This document shows positions 11,291 through 23,251 of a stretch of DNA of 64,000 nucleotides, piece after piece. The position numbers and the translations under genes are program-made. Positions within the stretch are counted from its first letter, which is position 1, and every line of letters begins with the position of its first letter. Under the pieces are notes generated by a model. It was not told the DNA's origin. It worked only from the letters and a program-made list of their open reading frames with translations, and did no database searches. The DNA is taken from positions 113,828,568 to 113,892,567 of the forward strand of contig CM077153.1 in assembly GCA_039583875.1 (NCBI GenBank), read 5' to 3'. The DNA is from Platanthera guangdongensis. Lineage: Eukaryota; Streptophyta; Magnoliopsida; Asparagales; Orchidaceae.

Positions 11291-12359
11291 AACTCCCCCC
11301 TATTTAAAGAAGTAACAACACACAACAATACTAAGAAGCATTTTCTCATAAATCGAATAAATTTAGAAGTAGCTGTAAGCTTTCTCAAACCACTTGAAAA
11401 TTCAAAGCAGCTTACAACTCTCCTCACTACTTAACATTTAAGTTGAGGACTTTCCTCAAACCACTTGTGGGTGGAAACATAATATGCAATGGCTCAACAT
11501 TGCTCTCTTCATATTACTTGAATGGTTCAAAGAAACATGCACTTACTTAACATGACATGGTCTTGTCAAGTATTGCTTCCACATCTCCCCCTGGGCATGT
11601 ATTGCACACCATCTCCCCTTTTGATATGCCACTTTAGGGTTGTATTGCACCCATCTCCCCCTTTCTGGCTTCTACAAAAAAATGGTTTCCTAATGAAGGA
11701 GGTGAGGGGATCATGCACCAGAGAATTTATCTATCTATCCTAGCCAAAATCTAGTGTTGATGCTACTTGAGATATTATCCTAGTGATCAAACTACTTGAC
11801 TAGGAGTCATACCTTTTGTGTTGATACACTGATACAACACATCACTGCAGCCACTTGAGCAAGTTGCTAACATTGTTCCACTTGATCCAATGCCACTCCT
11901 TATACCACTTAAAGCATATGCAGAATGCAGTTGTAGTATGGGAGGCGCTGGCTTTTCCTCTTCTCCTGCATTAGCGTATCTTTTCAGCAGCAATGATTTC
12001 ATAGCAGTAGCCATCCACTAGGGTTTATCTTCCCCTCAGACTATATATAGTCCCGAGGACATGCTGATTAGATGTGATGATCTTTGATCCACAGTTGTAG
12101 CTGCTGGCTGCCTCTTAACAGGAAGCTGAACTTGTTCCTGGAACCACTGGATATACTACCCCTCAATTGGAGCATCTGCAATCTTCTCTTTACTGGACAC
12201 TTGAGTCCATCTTAGTCTTGATACCACTTGATATCACTTGAGAGTCTTGATATCAAATGACATACTTAACAGTCTTGATACCATTTTGGAGACTTATCTA
12301 CCTATAAGAAGGGTGAGTTCTGCAACAAAAATATTACATGGAGCAACTGAAGCTATACC
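11291..12359 (-). other. Post-pol noncoding region of copia B with several polypurine tracts
   Basis: The tract next to the LTR is plus-strand aactcccccctattt (11291-11305). Further CTCCCC tracts occur near 11582, 11612 and 11652. Multiple polypurine-tract copies upstream of the 3' LTR are described for Sireviruses. I see no convincing ORF here. Confidence 0.55.
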
Positions 12360-12720
12360 AAGTTCAACATACCCAATTCAAAATTGAATGAGTTGGACTT
12401 GACTTCATCTAGTGGCTTAGTAAAGATGTCAGCAATTTGTTTGTCTGTGAGGACAAACACAAGACTAATGACTTCCTTCCTCGCATGCTCTCAAATAATA
12501 ATACCTAATCTCAATATGCTTAGTCCTGCAGTGAAAGACAAGATTCCTAGCAATATAGATTTCAATAGTTGACTCACAGTACTTGTGAATGTTACTTATC
12601 TCAAAGTTATGATCCTAGAGCTGATTTTGGATCCACAGCAACTGTGCACAACATCTCCCTGTAGGTATGTATTCTGACTCAGCAGTGGATATTGCTTCTT
12701 GCTACTTAATGAAATCTGCC
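12360..12720 (-). pseudogene. RNase H C-terminal remnant of copia B
   Basis: The minus strand shows the last part of a copia RNase H: an STAESEY segment near 12690, then a CCAQLLW segment, and further on an IADIFTKPL segment near 12420. The frame changes between these pieces. This places the 3' end of pol and confirms a minus-strand copia element. Confidence 0.8.
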
Positions 12721-13239
12721 TTCTCCCTTGGAATTGACAGGTTTCATCCTTGCTCATCCTATCTTCCTTGCACCATGTCTCCTTCGGAGAGCTTCTTCTT
12801 AGATTTATTGTGATCCTTCTTATAATGTTCGGAGGAGGAAGATTTATTCTTCCGCTGCTTCCTCTTCATCATTTTCTAGAACTGCTTGAACAATAGTGAC
12901 AGTTCTCCATCTAATAGCTCATTTCTAGAGGAACTGGGATCTGAGCTTTCTGACTATGCAACTCTCCTCGGTGGAGGAGTATTTCCCTTGCTTCTTCTTA
13001 TGGCTTCAGCTCTGAGGGCCATTGACTTGTCTTTGTCAAGTGAACTGGCAGCATCCACTTGAAAGTCTCTTCTTACTGAGCCAGATCTCTTCCTCTTCTT
13101 CAGCAACAGATTTGCCTCTGGCTCTAGCTATCTGTTGAACAGCAATACAAGAGGGTTCATTAAAGCTTTCATCTGTATGTTGTTCAAGCCACAATGAATC
13201 TCTGATTATATTGGTAACCCAGACAGTATTCTCCCCTTG
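12721..13239 (-). other. Unassigned degraded sequence in copia B
   Basis: Minus-strand reading gives lysine-, serine- and glutamate-rich text around 12780-12900 that resembles the basic part of a copia gag, and a 75-codon stretch at 13263-13036 without recognisable domain. The reverse transcriptase and integrase expected here are absent, so a large deletion or replacement has happened. Confidence 0.4.
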
Positions 13240-14075
13240 ATAGACACACAAGCCTTGATACAAAGAGGGATGGGTTGTTATGCTTTAGAGGACGGGTGTA
13301 CATACAGGCTGGGGGCAGGATTTATAAGGACATTATGACCGAGGCTCACTACAGCAGGTACTCGGTTCACCCGGGCATCACTAAGATGATGGACGACCTG
13401 AAAAGGATGATGTACTGGTCGGGCATGAAGAGTGATATCACATATTTCTTGACCCATTGTGAGGCTTGTCAATTAGTGAAGGCAAAGTGTAAGAGTCCGG
13501 TCGGTTTGTTGCAGCCACTACTGGTGCCGGAGTGGAAGTTCGACGATATTGCCATGGATTTCAGACATGGTCTTCCTCGGTCACATGCGGGGAACAACTC
13601 ATTATGGGTGATCGTCAATCGATTGGTGAAGGTGGCCATATTTCTACCGATCAGGAAGGACGCTCCAGTAGGTGACTTGGTGTAGAGGTTTGTGGAGCAG
13701 TTCGTCCGATACCATGGAGCGCTGCGGATGATAATGTTCGATCGTGATGGACGATTCACGTCTAAGGAGTGGAGGTCAGTACAGGCTTATTTGGGGACCC
13801 GGCAGACAGAGCGCACCAATCAGACGCTGGAGGATTTCTTGCGTCTTTGCATATTGGACCGCGAAGAGCCATGGGAGAGGCAGCTACCACTGATCGAATT
13901 CTCGTATAATAACAGCCACCAGTCCAGCATTGACATGGCCCCTTATGAGGCTTATACGGGAGGAGATGCATGATTCTTTTGTCTTGGATCTAGGATGAGG
14001 ATCCGAAGGCAGTTGGCGTGGAGTTCGTCAAGGATACATATGCTCAGGTGCGGTTTATTCGAGACATGATGTTGG
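13240..14075 (+). pseudogene. Ty3/gypsy integrase fragment, opposite strand to host element
   Basis: Plus-strand translation from about 13240 gives the zinc-binding part of a gypsy integrase (two histidines around 13345-13375, then CEACQ near 13464). The core domain follows, with a stop at 13683-13685 and a frameshift after a region missing the second catalytic aspartate context near 13795. The C-terminal segment (SYNNSHQSS near 13905) and a broken tail run to about 14075. No LTR flanks it, and it runs against copia B. Without LTRs it probably arrived by repair or an abortive insertion. Confidence 0.82.
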
Positions 14076-14550
14076 TGACTTCTCCCCCTTTACGACTTCT
14101 TCAGTAAGGGAGAATCTTCAGATAAGACATGGAGGTTTTGGCCTTATCTTTCTCTTCATCCAGATAGATCACTATCCTTTGAAGCAACTTCAATCATTTC
14201 AATGACACTCTTATTATCTTGAGCAAGGAGTTCAGTTGGAATCTCCCCCTCAATCTTAGCTTTCATATGGACATTCTGGTCTTTGGGAGTTTTGTTGATC
14301 TAATCTATGTTGGAGATTCTCGTGATAAGAATCAAGATTGTCCAACAACCTTGTCTAAACTTGCTCCCCATCAATAGGAGAATCATCTTGACAGTCTCCC
14401 CCTTAATATTTACACGGATCCTATCCATTATACTCACTGACTTGGACTATATTTCCTGCAGGTTCAGAAGATATTGAAACCCGAGCACTGTTATATTTTT
14501 TTGTTTCCTCTGAAGAATCAGACCGCTAAGGATACAACTTGAGAATATTA
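14076..14550 (-). other. Noncoding stretch with three polypurine-like tracts
   Basis: CTCCCCCT tracts occur near 14085, 14243 and 14396, resembling the post-pol region of Sirevirus-like elements, although it sits next to gag and protease remnants. This suggests a rearranged or second element piece. No ORF seen. Confidence 0.4.
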
Positions 14551-14931
14551 TCAGCTGAGGATTGAAGGTCTTTTCAGTTGAGGATCATATGTCCCTTCAT
14601 TAATGCTCTTAAAAGAGCTGCTTCTAGTGCTTTCCTTAGTGACGAGTACAACATGATTTTTCTTCTCACTTCTTCGCACTATTCTGCTGACATGGTAACA
14701 ATACTGTGTCCCATCAGTCAGACATCTTAGAGCATCAATGGATGGATCCTGCAGTTCGGTTAATCCAGTCATATACCACTTGAAGGTCTTTACCAAAGAC
14801 TTGTGTACTTTGTCCTTCTTCATGAATGCACACAACATCACACCATCCTCTTCCACTTGGTCAGTAGGAGGAGTATCCTTGCAGGTCAATTTATCCATCT
14901 TCAAATTCAAAACTGCAGATCTTAGGTCCAT
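14551..14931 (-). pseudogene. Unrecognised 126-codon ORF within copia B
   Basis: Open on the minus strand, ending in a serine- and lysine-rich tail. It lies immediately after the protease motif in the sense direction, where a gag-pre-integrase domain would be expected, but I do not see the histidine and cysteine pattern of that domain. It may be rearranged element sequence. No function assigned. Confidence 0.35.
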
Positions 14932-14947
14932 TCCTCTCTGAAGTTTG

Positions 14948-15225
14948 ATACTTAATATAGTACCTTGTTCCAGTTATGTGTCTGGAACAACCACTATCCA
15001 AGTTCCATATAGGGGTATGGGTACTTGGACTAACCTACAACACATAGTTTATCTTACCTTAGGACCCCAATTATTATTGTGTCCTAGGTTCTGATTAGCC
15101 TAAAAATAAACATATCTTCTTACAGATTTTCTAACAAGAAGACTAACCACTAGATATGGACATAGTAGGATTGTGCCAGCAATCTAAGGCAAAATGCCCC
15201 AACTTACCACAACACCAACACTCAT
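14948..15225 (-). pseudogene. Copia B zinc knuckle and protease remnant
   Basis: Minus strand near 15224-15171 encodes CWCCGKLGHFALDC, an intact CX2CX4HX4C zinc knuckle. Further on, near 15003-14950, the protease motif WNLDSGCSRHITG is readable. The sequence between is interrupted by stops. Together they mark the gag-pol junction of copia B. Confidence 0.82.
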
Positions 15226-15239
15226 GTATGTTATATCTT

Positions 15240-16640
15240 CTTTTTTGTGCAGGTCCTGTAGGTTGGTTAACTGCTGATTGTATAGAAGGATGAGGAGCAA
15301 CAACATTCTTCAAGTTCCTTTCAACAAGGATCTAACTAAAGGTGAGTCTTTCAGTACACTTAATTGGCTTGATCTGACAACCATTAATAGCAGTTTTCTT
15401 TACAAAGAACTGGCTCTTTATAGATTCAAAGATAGACACAACAGGCTTACTGATAGACTTACCCTTGTTCTGAGTCTTTGTTGAGTGTGCTGGAGAGGTG
15501 TCCACTGCCACAATCTTGGGAATGCGGTTGGAGCACCAAAGGCAAATGGTCCATGATGGGCCATTCGAATTTCCTCATGGGGAGCCTTAAAGGCACTCAA
15601 TCCCCTACTATACCATCCACCATAGCTGTGAACATCGTTGTTCATGCTAGTGGATCTACCATTCATCCAGTGACCATAGATACTTTCTTGGTCATACCTG
15701 TTTGAAGGCAACTGAACTTTCCTAAAAGGAATGGGAGACTTGGATGCTAGAGGCTGAGCTGGAGCTTTGCCTTTCTCTTTGGAATAGACAGCTCTTGTGC
15801 TTCCCTTGAATCCCAACCCCTTCTTACCCTTTTGAGAGGAGAAGTATTCTATCGAGGGAAACACAATACCTAGCTTAGAATAACTAGCCACTATCCTTTT
15901 CTCCCTTTAGAGTTTCTCTTCAAGATCCCTAATGAGACTATTCTTGAAGTTGATGGTGACAATCTAAATGAGTGAAATGGTTTTTAGTTGGTCGGCTTCC
16001 CTATCCTTCTGATTCAGCAAGGATGCTGTCTCAGCTTGCTGGGAAGCAGCTAGCTGTAGGGAGGTGATCTCTACAGCTTACTTCTTGGCCAACTTATTGC
16101 ATCTTTTGAAGGCATCCAGAAGGGCACCATACTTATCAATAAGTTGATTGATATCATCCTCAGATTTTGTGCAATCTTCACCACTAGATGAAGATGCACT
16201 AGAATTGGGACTCTTCTCATATTTTGATTCATATGATGAGCTAGATAGAGACTGTACCTTTGCTAAACCAGGATCATCCTGGATGGATTCTTCATCTGAC
16301 ATTGCCATCAGCCCATAACAGCTATAGGCATCTTCATCCTCATCTTCCTCCTCTGAGTTACTATCTGAATGTGATAGAGGGGCCTAGTTACATATCCTGG
16401 CATCAAGATAGTCTTCAGGTTCATCAGCAATAGAAGCCAGCAGCCCAATGAAAGCTTCTTCTGCTTCATCACACTTAGAGGAAGATGTGTCAAACTGACT
16501 CCAGCTCTTCTCCTTCTTTGCCATGAAGGTCTTCTCTTTTTTGCCGACTTAAAGCTTCATTGAGCTCCACTCCTTATGGTTCACTCCTGAACACATAAGT
16601 ATAAACCTTTTAGCTATCCTTGGAAATCAACTCAGACTAT
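15240..16640 (-). pseudogene. Copia B gag remnant
   Basis: Pieces of a copia gag on the minus strand. 16308-16078 encodes an acidic serine-rich stretch followed by a short helical segment (DKYGALLDAFKRC), as in the linker of copia gag. 15891-15418 encodes a basic, proline-containing tail. 16493-16308 is open but shifted. The N-terminal capsid domain is not recognisable. Confidence 0.6.
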
Positions 16641-16676
16641 TAAGTATTTTTTGAGCAACCTCCCTCTAATACCACT

Positions 16677-16938
16677 TGAAAGTCTTTAGTTTCAAGGATA
16701 GCTAACACCTAGAGGGGGGGGGGGGGTGAATAGTTTTCCTAGACTTTTATGACTTTTTTATTTTGGTGTGTTGTGATTTAGTTATATATTGCTTTTAAGA
16801 CAATTACATACAGTACACACAAGATTTTTAGTGGTTCCCTAGATTATGGGTACGTCCACTGTCCCTCCCACCTTTCTAATAGCTTGTTAGATAAGGCACG
16901 TCTCTAAATCTCGCCTCCAAAGTGCTTACAACACATCT
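16677..16938 (-). repeat. 5' LTR of copia B, first segment
   Basis: Begins TGAAAGTCTTT next to a damaged primer site (minus strand TGGTATTAG). It includes a run of about 14 G at 16712-16726. It is broken at 16938 by copia K, whose target duplication CATCT occupies 16934-16938, and continues at 42588. Confidence 0.85.
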
Positions 16939-18537
16939 TGAAAGTGTGAGTTAGATCTGATATACTCTAGAGGGGGGGTGAATAGAGTATAGTGCTTGCT
17001 AAAAACTTTTACAACAGTTGTTGTATTCTAATGTGAACAGGGAAGAAAATAGTAAATCTAACCACAGAATAATCACAATCTATAAAAGAAACTAATCACA
17101 AGCCACAGCCAGAAACAAAAGAAACACAAGCAACCAGAAGACACAAGGAGCTATAGTGGTTCCCCAATCAACCTGGGTACATCCACTCTTCTACGACCCT
17201 AGGTAGGAATCCACTGTAGAATGAGTTGATCAGGTGTTTTGGGCACCAATGAGCTTTTGATAAGGTGCTCAAAAACCAAACAAGATTTTTTGATCAGGTG
17301 TCTTGCCACCAATGAGCTTTTGATAAGGTGCTCAAAAACCACACACAAACTTTTGAAGGGAGTTTGAAAAACCCTTTACAGAGGTGGGGATGAGAGAGTG
17401 ATGGAATTCTTCTTTTCTCAATCACAGTGAGAAGACTATGTGGATATTGATGTTGTCAAAGGTCCCCCTGAGATCTGTAGTTGTTCAGGAAGTGAAGTTT
17501 TGCAGTAGTGTGATAGACCTTCAGAAAATTGATCTCCAGCAAATGATGATTTCAGCAATAGCTGAAATGTGAGGTGTCTGGAGTCTTGAATGATGATGGC
17601 CTTGAACACTTGAATCAAAAGAGATCTGAAGATTTCAGTTTGTTGATCTCCTTTTGGTGTTGGTGTTCTGTATGAATTCTTGAGACTAAGAATATGTGCA
17701 ACTCTTTCTCTTTCTCTTGTGTAATTGATGTTGATGTTGTAAGAGTTATTGCAGAAGAAGTTTTGCAGAGAATGAATATTTCAGAATGTGGGTCTCTCCT
17801 AGTTCTTCTTCTCTTTGTTCCAAAAAAAATCTTATCTTTTATTCTCTTGATGTCTGAATAGAAATGATCCACTGTCGAGATAGTCGTTGGCCTGTCATTA
17901 AATAACTTCCTTAACTGTAATTATCTTCTGGAGGAAAGTCCAATAAAAACATTCCTTGATAATTCCTTGAAACTTGCTCTAGAATAAATGAAAATGGCTA
18001 CAAGATCTCTGAATTAATTGCTGACAATAATTCCACAGCTGTCCAAATTTGAATTTGAAAATCATTGAACTCTTCAGAAAAACGTCGAACTGAGCTCCAC
18101 TAACGTCGAACTGAGCTCAGAGATTTGGACTTAAACAGAAGCAGAGATCGTCGATCTGAGCTCAACTATCGTCGAACTGAGCTCAGAGATTGAGAACCAA
18201 ACTGGAGTCAAGATCGTCGCACTTAGCTCGAAGATCGTCGAATAGAGTTCGATGACTTGATGACGTTGAGCTCAGCGATCGTCGAATGGAGTTCGACGAT
18301 CCGTCAAAGTGAGCTCAACGATCGTCGATTGGAGTTCGACGATTCGTCGTACTGAGCTCGACTAAATGACTTAGTTTCCAGACTGAAAAACCTTGGTCTT
18401 GAGGGCAGCTTCCAAACCTAAGTACTAACCCTTAGACTCAATTCTAATTGACCTTTAGATCTCTACAATGAGGTCAAAATAAGTTTCCTAAGAGATATAG
18501 TGATACTGACCCAAATTAGTAATAGGGTGTTCCAACA
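16939..18537 (-). repeat. 3' LTR of copia K (1599 bp)
   Basis: Ends TGAAAG and TCCAACA on the plus strand. It contains an imperfect tandem duplication of about 60 bp at 17228-17340 and, at 18080-18365, about eleven copies of a motif close to CGTCGAACTGAGCTC, many part of longer palindromes. The partner LTR at 40991 repeats all of this. Confidence 0.94.
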
Positions 18538-18552
18538 ATCTCCCCCTATTTG
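18538..18552 (-). promoter_or_regulatory. Polypurine tract of copia K
   Basis: Minus strand reads AAATAGGGGGAGAT directly before the 3' LTR, the plus-strand primer site of reverse transcription. Confidence 0.85.
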
Positions 18553-19196
18553 GGTTAGGATTACTATTTACAGACATTTGAGAAAATAAAAGCATCATTC
18601 CGAGCAACAATACAGAAATGCAACAAGCAAAGCATTGCAGAATCATAGATATAACTCAGATAGTTCAGAAAACAGAATATATTGTCACCTTACAGAATTA
18701 CTCCTTTTCTTTGCTCTTTATAAGTTTTATTTCCCTGTTTGGATTAAGAGCTTCCTTCTTTGATCTTCTGTCATCAGCTGCACCTAGAGATGTTTGTTGT
18801 TTTGGCCTTGGTAATACAGCTTCAGGGTGCAGCTTCATGTAACTTTCAGAATCAAAGAACTTGCTGGAGGAGTATCTTTCCAGTTCCTTTTTTCCTTTGA
18901 TCAGATAGAGTAGTAATGTTGGAAGTGTCTTTGCCTTGCTCTTTGGCTTTCTTGATTTGATCTAGGGCAGCTAACTCTTTCATTCTAGCTGTCTAGGAAG
19001 TTGGGTTGTTCTCTGGATCCTCCAAAGGCACTGGAGACTCATATCTGTTGGAGGGATTGTCTTGAGGAGCTCTGGATAAGACTAACTCTTTTAGCTTGTA
19101 GGGAAATGGACCTGAAGTAGTATCAGATGAACCTGGTCCTTCCCTTGAGTATGGGTGTTGCCTGGAATAACCTTTGGAATATACTTGAAATTCTCT
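18553..19196. other. Noncoding region between third ORF and 3' LTR of copia K
   Basis: AT-rich at first, then degraded continuation of the third ORF in other frames. No intact gene seen. Confidence 0.5.
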
Positions 19197-21794
19197 TTAG
19201 TTGCCTCTGTAGTTTCCTCTCCTTGATTGATAGCCTCTGGATTGGCTTCCCCTATATTGAGATCTTCCTTGAGACTGATAGGGGGTTTGACTTCTGGCAG
19301 AGGGTTGAGATGCAGAGCTACCACTTGCACCTGCACCAGGTGAAGGAGGAGGAGGAGGAGGAGGAGGAGGAGGATGGAACTGAGAGGAACCTTTGTCATA
19401 CTTCCTCTTCTTCTTCATAGCCTTTAATTGATTCTTGGAGTATTGCATCCAATGTTCTGTTATAGGGCAGTCATGCAGAATATAGTAGGGAATGTCATTT
19501 GTATCTTTTACTTTAGCTGGAGGAACTCTTTTCATTGCCTTGCTTCTTGCTTTTCTTTTCCTTGCTATAGTAGCTGAGGAATCATCAGAATCAGTTCTGA
19601 ACTGATCACTTTCAGAGCTTTGCTCATCATATAAAGCATCAATCCTTTTAAGGTAGTCTTTCTGTTGTTGGGTTGAAGCAGATGTAACAGCAGTGACAGC
19701 AATTGTAGCAGCAGCAGAAGGAGAAATAGGAGCAGCAATAGCAGAGGAGATTACATCAGCAGATACAAAACTTTCAGGAGCAACACTCTCAGAAGATACA
19801 GCAGCAGTAGTAACAACAGTAAATGGGGCAGCAATAGATACTGATAAAACACTTTCAGATACAAGAACATCAGCAGGGGCAACATCAGCAGTTTCAGAAG
19901 CAATACTTTCAGATACAATAGTTTCAGTAATATCAATATCAGCAGTAATGACAGTAGACTCTAGATCAAATGCCTTTGTCATAAGTATATCCTTAGAGAC
20001 TAACTCATCAGCAGCATCAGAACTATCAGACACAACAACAGTAGCAGTACCATCAATAACAGCAGTGGGGGTAGCAGCAGGGGCAGCAGCATAAACTGAA
20101 TTTACAAAGGAATGTATAATACTGGTGTCACAGCTTGAAAAGGGCACAATGGCCTTGGAGAGGTCCTCAGATTGCTGGACTGCAGTGCTCTCTGGAAGAC
20201 AGCTAAAATATATATAATCAAACTCTGATAAAAGTGACCTGAGGTCCACTGAGAAAACTACAACCTGTGGTGTTGAGGCTGGAGCTTGAGTTGAAGAGAC
20301 AGCAACTTGAACTGACGAAATAGCAGCAGCAGGGATTGAAGAAATGGCAGCAGCAGGTAATCTAACACCTTCATGAGGCATCTCCCCCTGCCTAGATTCA
20401 GAGAGAGCTGGATCAAGGCACCCAAAGTAAGGGATTGCCTGAGGAATGAGAGAAGATAGCCTGGCAAAAAGGGCTACAACTGACTGTAGAAGTGGAGCCA
20501 AGGAGGTCTCCAACAAGAGTGATAGCCGGGGAGCTATCAGCTCATACAGTCTGTCTGCTAATGCTGGAAGATCTACATGCTCAATAGGGACTTGAGCAGA
20601 GGTAGAGACTGTAGGTGGAGCAGCTGGAGATGTTGGTGGAGAGCTGGTGTATGGGGGAAAGGAAGGTTGAGGTGTGGGGATTGTTGAAATGGAAGAAAGT
20701 GGAATGGAAATAGAAGGTGTGAAGGAGGGTTGAGCAATGATGTCTTGCAGTAACTATTGATAAGATGTGGATGAAGAGGGTAGATCAGGAGGGGATGAAG
20801 GTGAATCATCCATAAAGGAATCATCTATCAGATTGAAGGATGGAATGTGAGATGATGTGTCAAGATCTGGTTGAGGGTATTGATGTAGAGGATGGAATAT
20901 GTCTTCTATTTGAGGTGGAGTTGGTGAAACTGAAGTTAGAAATGGGCTGGAAATGATGATGGTGGAGGAAACTGTAATGGTGGATGAAATTTGAATGGAC
21001 GAGGTGACTAGTGGAGATGAAATAAGAGGTGGAGGAGGAGGAGAAGCAACAAGCAAGTCTTCTACAGGGGCAGAGACTTGAGGGGAAGAGACTGTAAAAG
21101 TCCTTGTGCCTGAAGTTGCAGCTGCAGAGGGCCTGCTGGGCTTCACAATCTGTCTGTCCCACTTGCCAAAGAGGGCACAGGAGAGCCTCTTGGAGGCATT
21201 TATTTATGAGCATCCCAGTTGATACAAGCAGGGCAGGGCATCTGTTTTGAAGAAACATCCCTAGTATCCTTTCATAATTCACAAAATTCTTATTTATCTT
21301 CTTCTTAATCAGATCAAAGAAAATCTCTCCCCGGTATAATTGTTTTTTATCCACTGGAGCACCCATCAAACACAGTTGATACCTGGAGATGGTATCATGG
21401 GCTGAATGTTTGGCCAAAAGCACTTTTCCCACAACATCAGCTAAAAACCTGTACTCAACAGCCAAATTCTTTTTCAGCAGCTTGCTAGGGTTTGCATCTG
21501 AATGACCAATTCTATCAAGCATAGTAGAAAATTCTTCTCCAGACATTTCAACAGAATCTCTTCAAGAATTTAATTGAAAAACTTCTATCAGAATAGTCGG
21601 TGTCAGAGGTACCTGGTTTCAGAAATTGATCCAACAACTGTGTTTTGATCCTGGTTGTGGGCAGTATATACCCACTCCTTGATTTCATCAACATGCAACT
21701 TGATTCTGGTGGACATGATAGTAACTAATTTTTTCTCCCTGAAAAGTTCTAGAATGTCTTGGAAAACCTGATCACTGGTGCTGAAAGAATCCAT
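19197..21794 (-). pseudogene. Third ORF of copia K after pol (Sirevirus-type, formerly called env-like), broken
   Basis: A start at 21794 opens a 63-codon stretch. After a frameshift near 21600 the reading continues from 21546 with a conserved-looking helical domain (about 130 residues). Another shift near 21146 leads into a serine, threonine and proline-rich region to about 20754, then a stop, then a 439-codon stretch (20516-19197). That last part has alternating hydrophobic and acidic serine-rich text, a run of ten prolines near 19375-19345 and a tail rich in arginine, glycine, serine and glutamine. Position after RNase H and same strand fit the third ORF of Sireviruses. I see no convincing signal peptide or fusion peptide, so an envelope role is not supported. 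Confidence 0.6.
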
Positions 21795-21899
21795 ATCAAT
21801 ATCGAATCCTGCAAAAAATAAACATCAAAACGATCAAGTGTAGAGAGGTTTGGAGGGAAAGAGAGAATTTGCAGAGAGATTGAAAGCGCAAAAGGAGAA

Positions 21900-22220
21900 C
21901 GACGGCCGAAAAATGAATTTTATATTAGGGTTCGACGCAGAAAAGAAAAGATTGTTGAACTCAGTTCGACGATCGGGGCTTCTAAAGGAATCTGAAAGGT
22001 CTTCAATATCGTCGATCTCCGTTCGACAATATTGGAGAGCGTCGAGCTCCGTTCGACGATAGTTCAGAAAACAAAATCGTCGAGCGCCGTTCGACGATCG
22101 TTGACCTGGAGAGATAGTTGAGCACTATCTGAGAAGCGCTGAACTCTGGTGGATGATTTCGGAAAGCGTCGATCTCCGTTCGACGATCTGGGGGAAAATC
22201 GTCGAGAGCAGTTCAGAGAC
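21900..22220. repeat. Cluster of GTCGAGCTCCGTTCGACGAT motifs between pol and third ORF of copia K
   Basis: Six to eight variants of a palindromic motif (core GTCGA ... TTCGACGAT) occur in about 300 bp. The same motif family fills the LTR (18080-18365) and recurs in the gag region (39060-39235). Confidence 0.8.
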
Positions 22221-22284
22221 CAGAAATACTCTAGACACTAGACAAATTTAGAAGTTTGCCTAGTCTTGGTCAATTTTTAGAGTT

Positions 22285-22409
22285 TCAAATTTTGGACATT
22301 ATTTTAAATTTCCTCCATCTAACATTCCTAACTGATTTAGGAAGAAGGTGTGTTTCTTTTCATCCAAGGGTTTGGTGAAAATGTCTCCCCTTTGTAAATC
22401 AGTTGGGAT
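22285..22409 (-). pseudogene. C-terminal end of copia K RNase H, separated by the Tat insertion
   Basis: Encodes the last part of RNase H (a GDIFTKPLDEKK segment near 22385-22350) and the stop near 22300. The rest of the protein resumes at 35792 on the other side of the Tat element. The reading frame is continuous across the insertion point if the insertion and one ATATT are disregarded, so the insertion hit an otherwise aligned coding segment. Confidence 0.88.
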
Positions 22410-22414
22410 ATATT
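22410..22414. other. Target site duplication ATATT, left
   Basis: ATATT occurs immediately left of the left LTR, and again at 35787-35791 immediately right of the right LTR, the 5-bp duplication expected for gypsy integration. Confidence 0.95.
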
Positions 22415-23163
22415 TGTTGATGCACGAAAACACAAGGGGGGTCGAGCACAACCAGCTAACTTGTTCGATCACAGGGGGAATAGGGAGACTGCGAGTAGCG
22501 ATCTACTAAGCGGATGAGAGCTGGAAGAAGAGCAGGGCCGTGAACCATGGCAACAACAGACTTCGCCCGTCGCGGCCTGAATGCCTCTCTCGCGACGGGC
22601 TTTCCCTTGATTGAAGAAGGATCTAGTTACAAGTGAAAGGAAAAGACTGAGGGAAACAGAGCAAGGGGGAGTCCGCAAGGCACAGGATTCGAGTCCGCAG
22701 CCTGTAACAAGTAGGCTCCTGGGTCCGAGTCAGCGTGCCTTGAGTGCACCACCTCCCCCCTATTTATAGGATAGGGGGCCTGCCCAAACGGGCAGGGCTA
22801 AAATAACCGGCTGCCCGGGGTACAGGAGAACCGGGCAGCGGTGACGGGAAGCAAAAAGAAAGAACACGCCAGTCCGCACAGAAGTGGCAGACTGGGCTCG
22901 CGAGCTGGAGCTTCCACTGCTGCTGGGCGCGCCCACTGGAGGGCGGCGGCCTGGGCGGACGAGATACTGCGTCCGCCGCTGGAGAACCTGTTACCCAAAG
23001 CGCCGTCGGACTGAGCGGACTGGTCCTTGCGTCCGCTGCTGGAGTATCACCCTTGGCGCCCCTGGTGACAGTGCCGGACTGGGCGGACGGACAAATCCTG
23101 TCCGCGCCTGCTGAATGGGGGGCTTTGGAATCTTGTAGTATGTTGCAGACTGAGGGGTTAACA
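22415..23163 (-). repeat. 3' LTR of complete Tat element (749 bp)
   Basis: Starts TGTTGATGCACG and ends GGGGTTAACA on the plus strand. In sense orientation the TATA box CCTATAAATA lies at 22761-22770. I count nine GTCCGC/GCGGAC hexamers here and eleven in the partner. Two sites were lost by G-to-A changes, the pattern expected from cytosine deamination. Confidence 0.96.
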
Positions 23164-23182
23164 TAATCCCCGCACATTTTTA
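23164..23182 (-). promoter_or_regulatory. Polypurine tract of Tat element
   Basis: Minus strand reads AAATGTGCGGGGATTA immediately before the 3' LTR. The same tract adjoins the LTRs of copy 1 (near 2480) and of the diverged family (63299-63314). Confidence 0.75.
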
Positions 23183-23251
23183 ACTTTCCAGAAAACTTCG
23201 AAAATGTTCTCTTAACCGCCGAGTCCGCAAACCTTGAAAACGCCGCCAACG

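Noticed and set aside
19341..19375. GGA simple repeat as a regulatory microsatellite
   Set aside because: It encodes the proline run of the third ORF of copia K on the minus strand.
19693..20094. Plus-strand alanine, serine and threonine-rich ORF
   Set aside because: Complement of the third ORF of copia K; no independent support.
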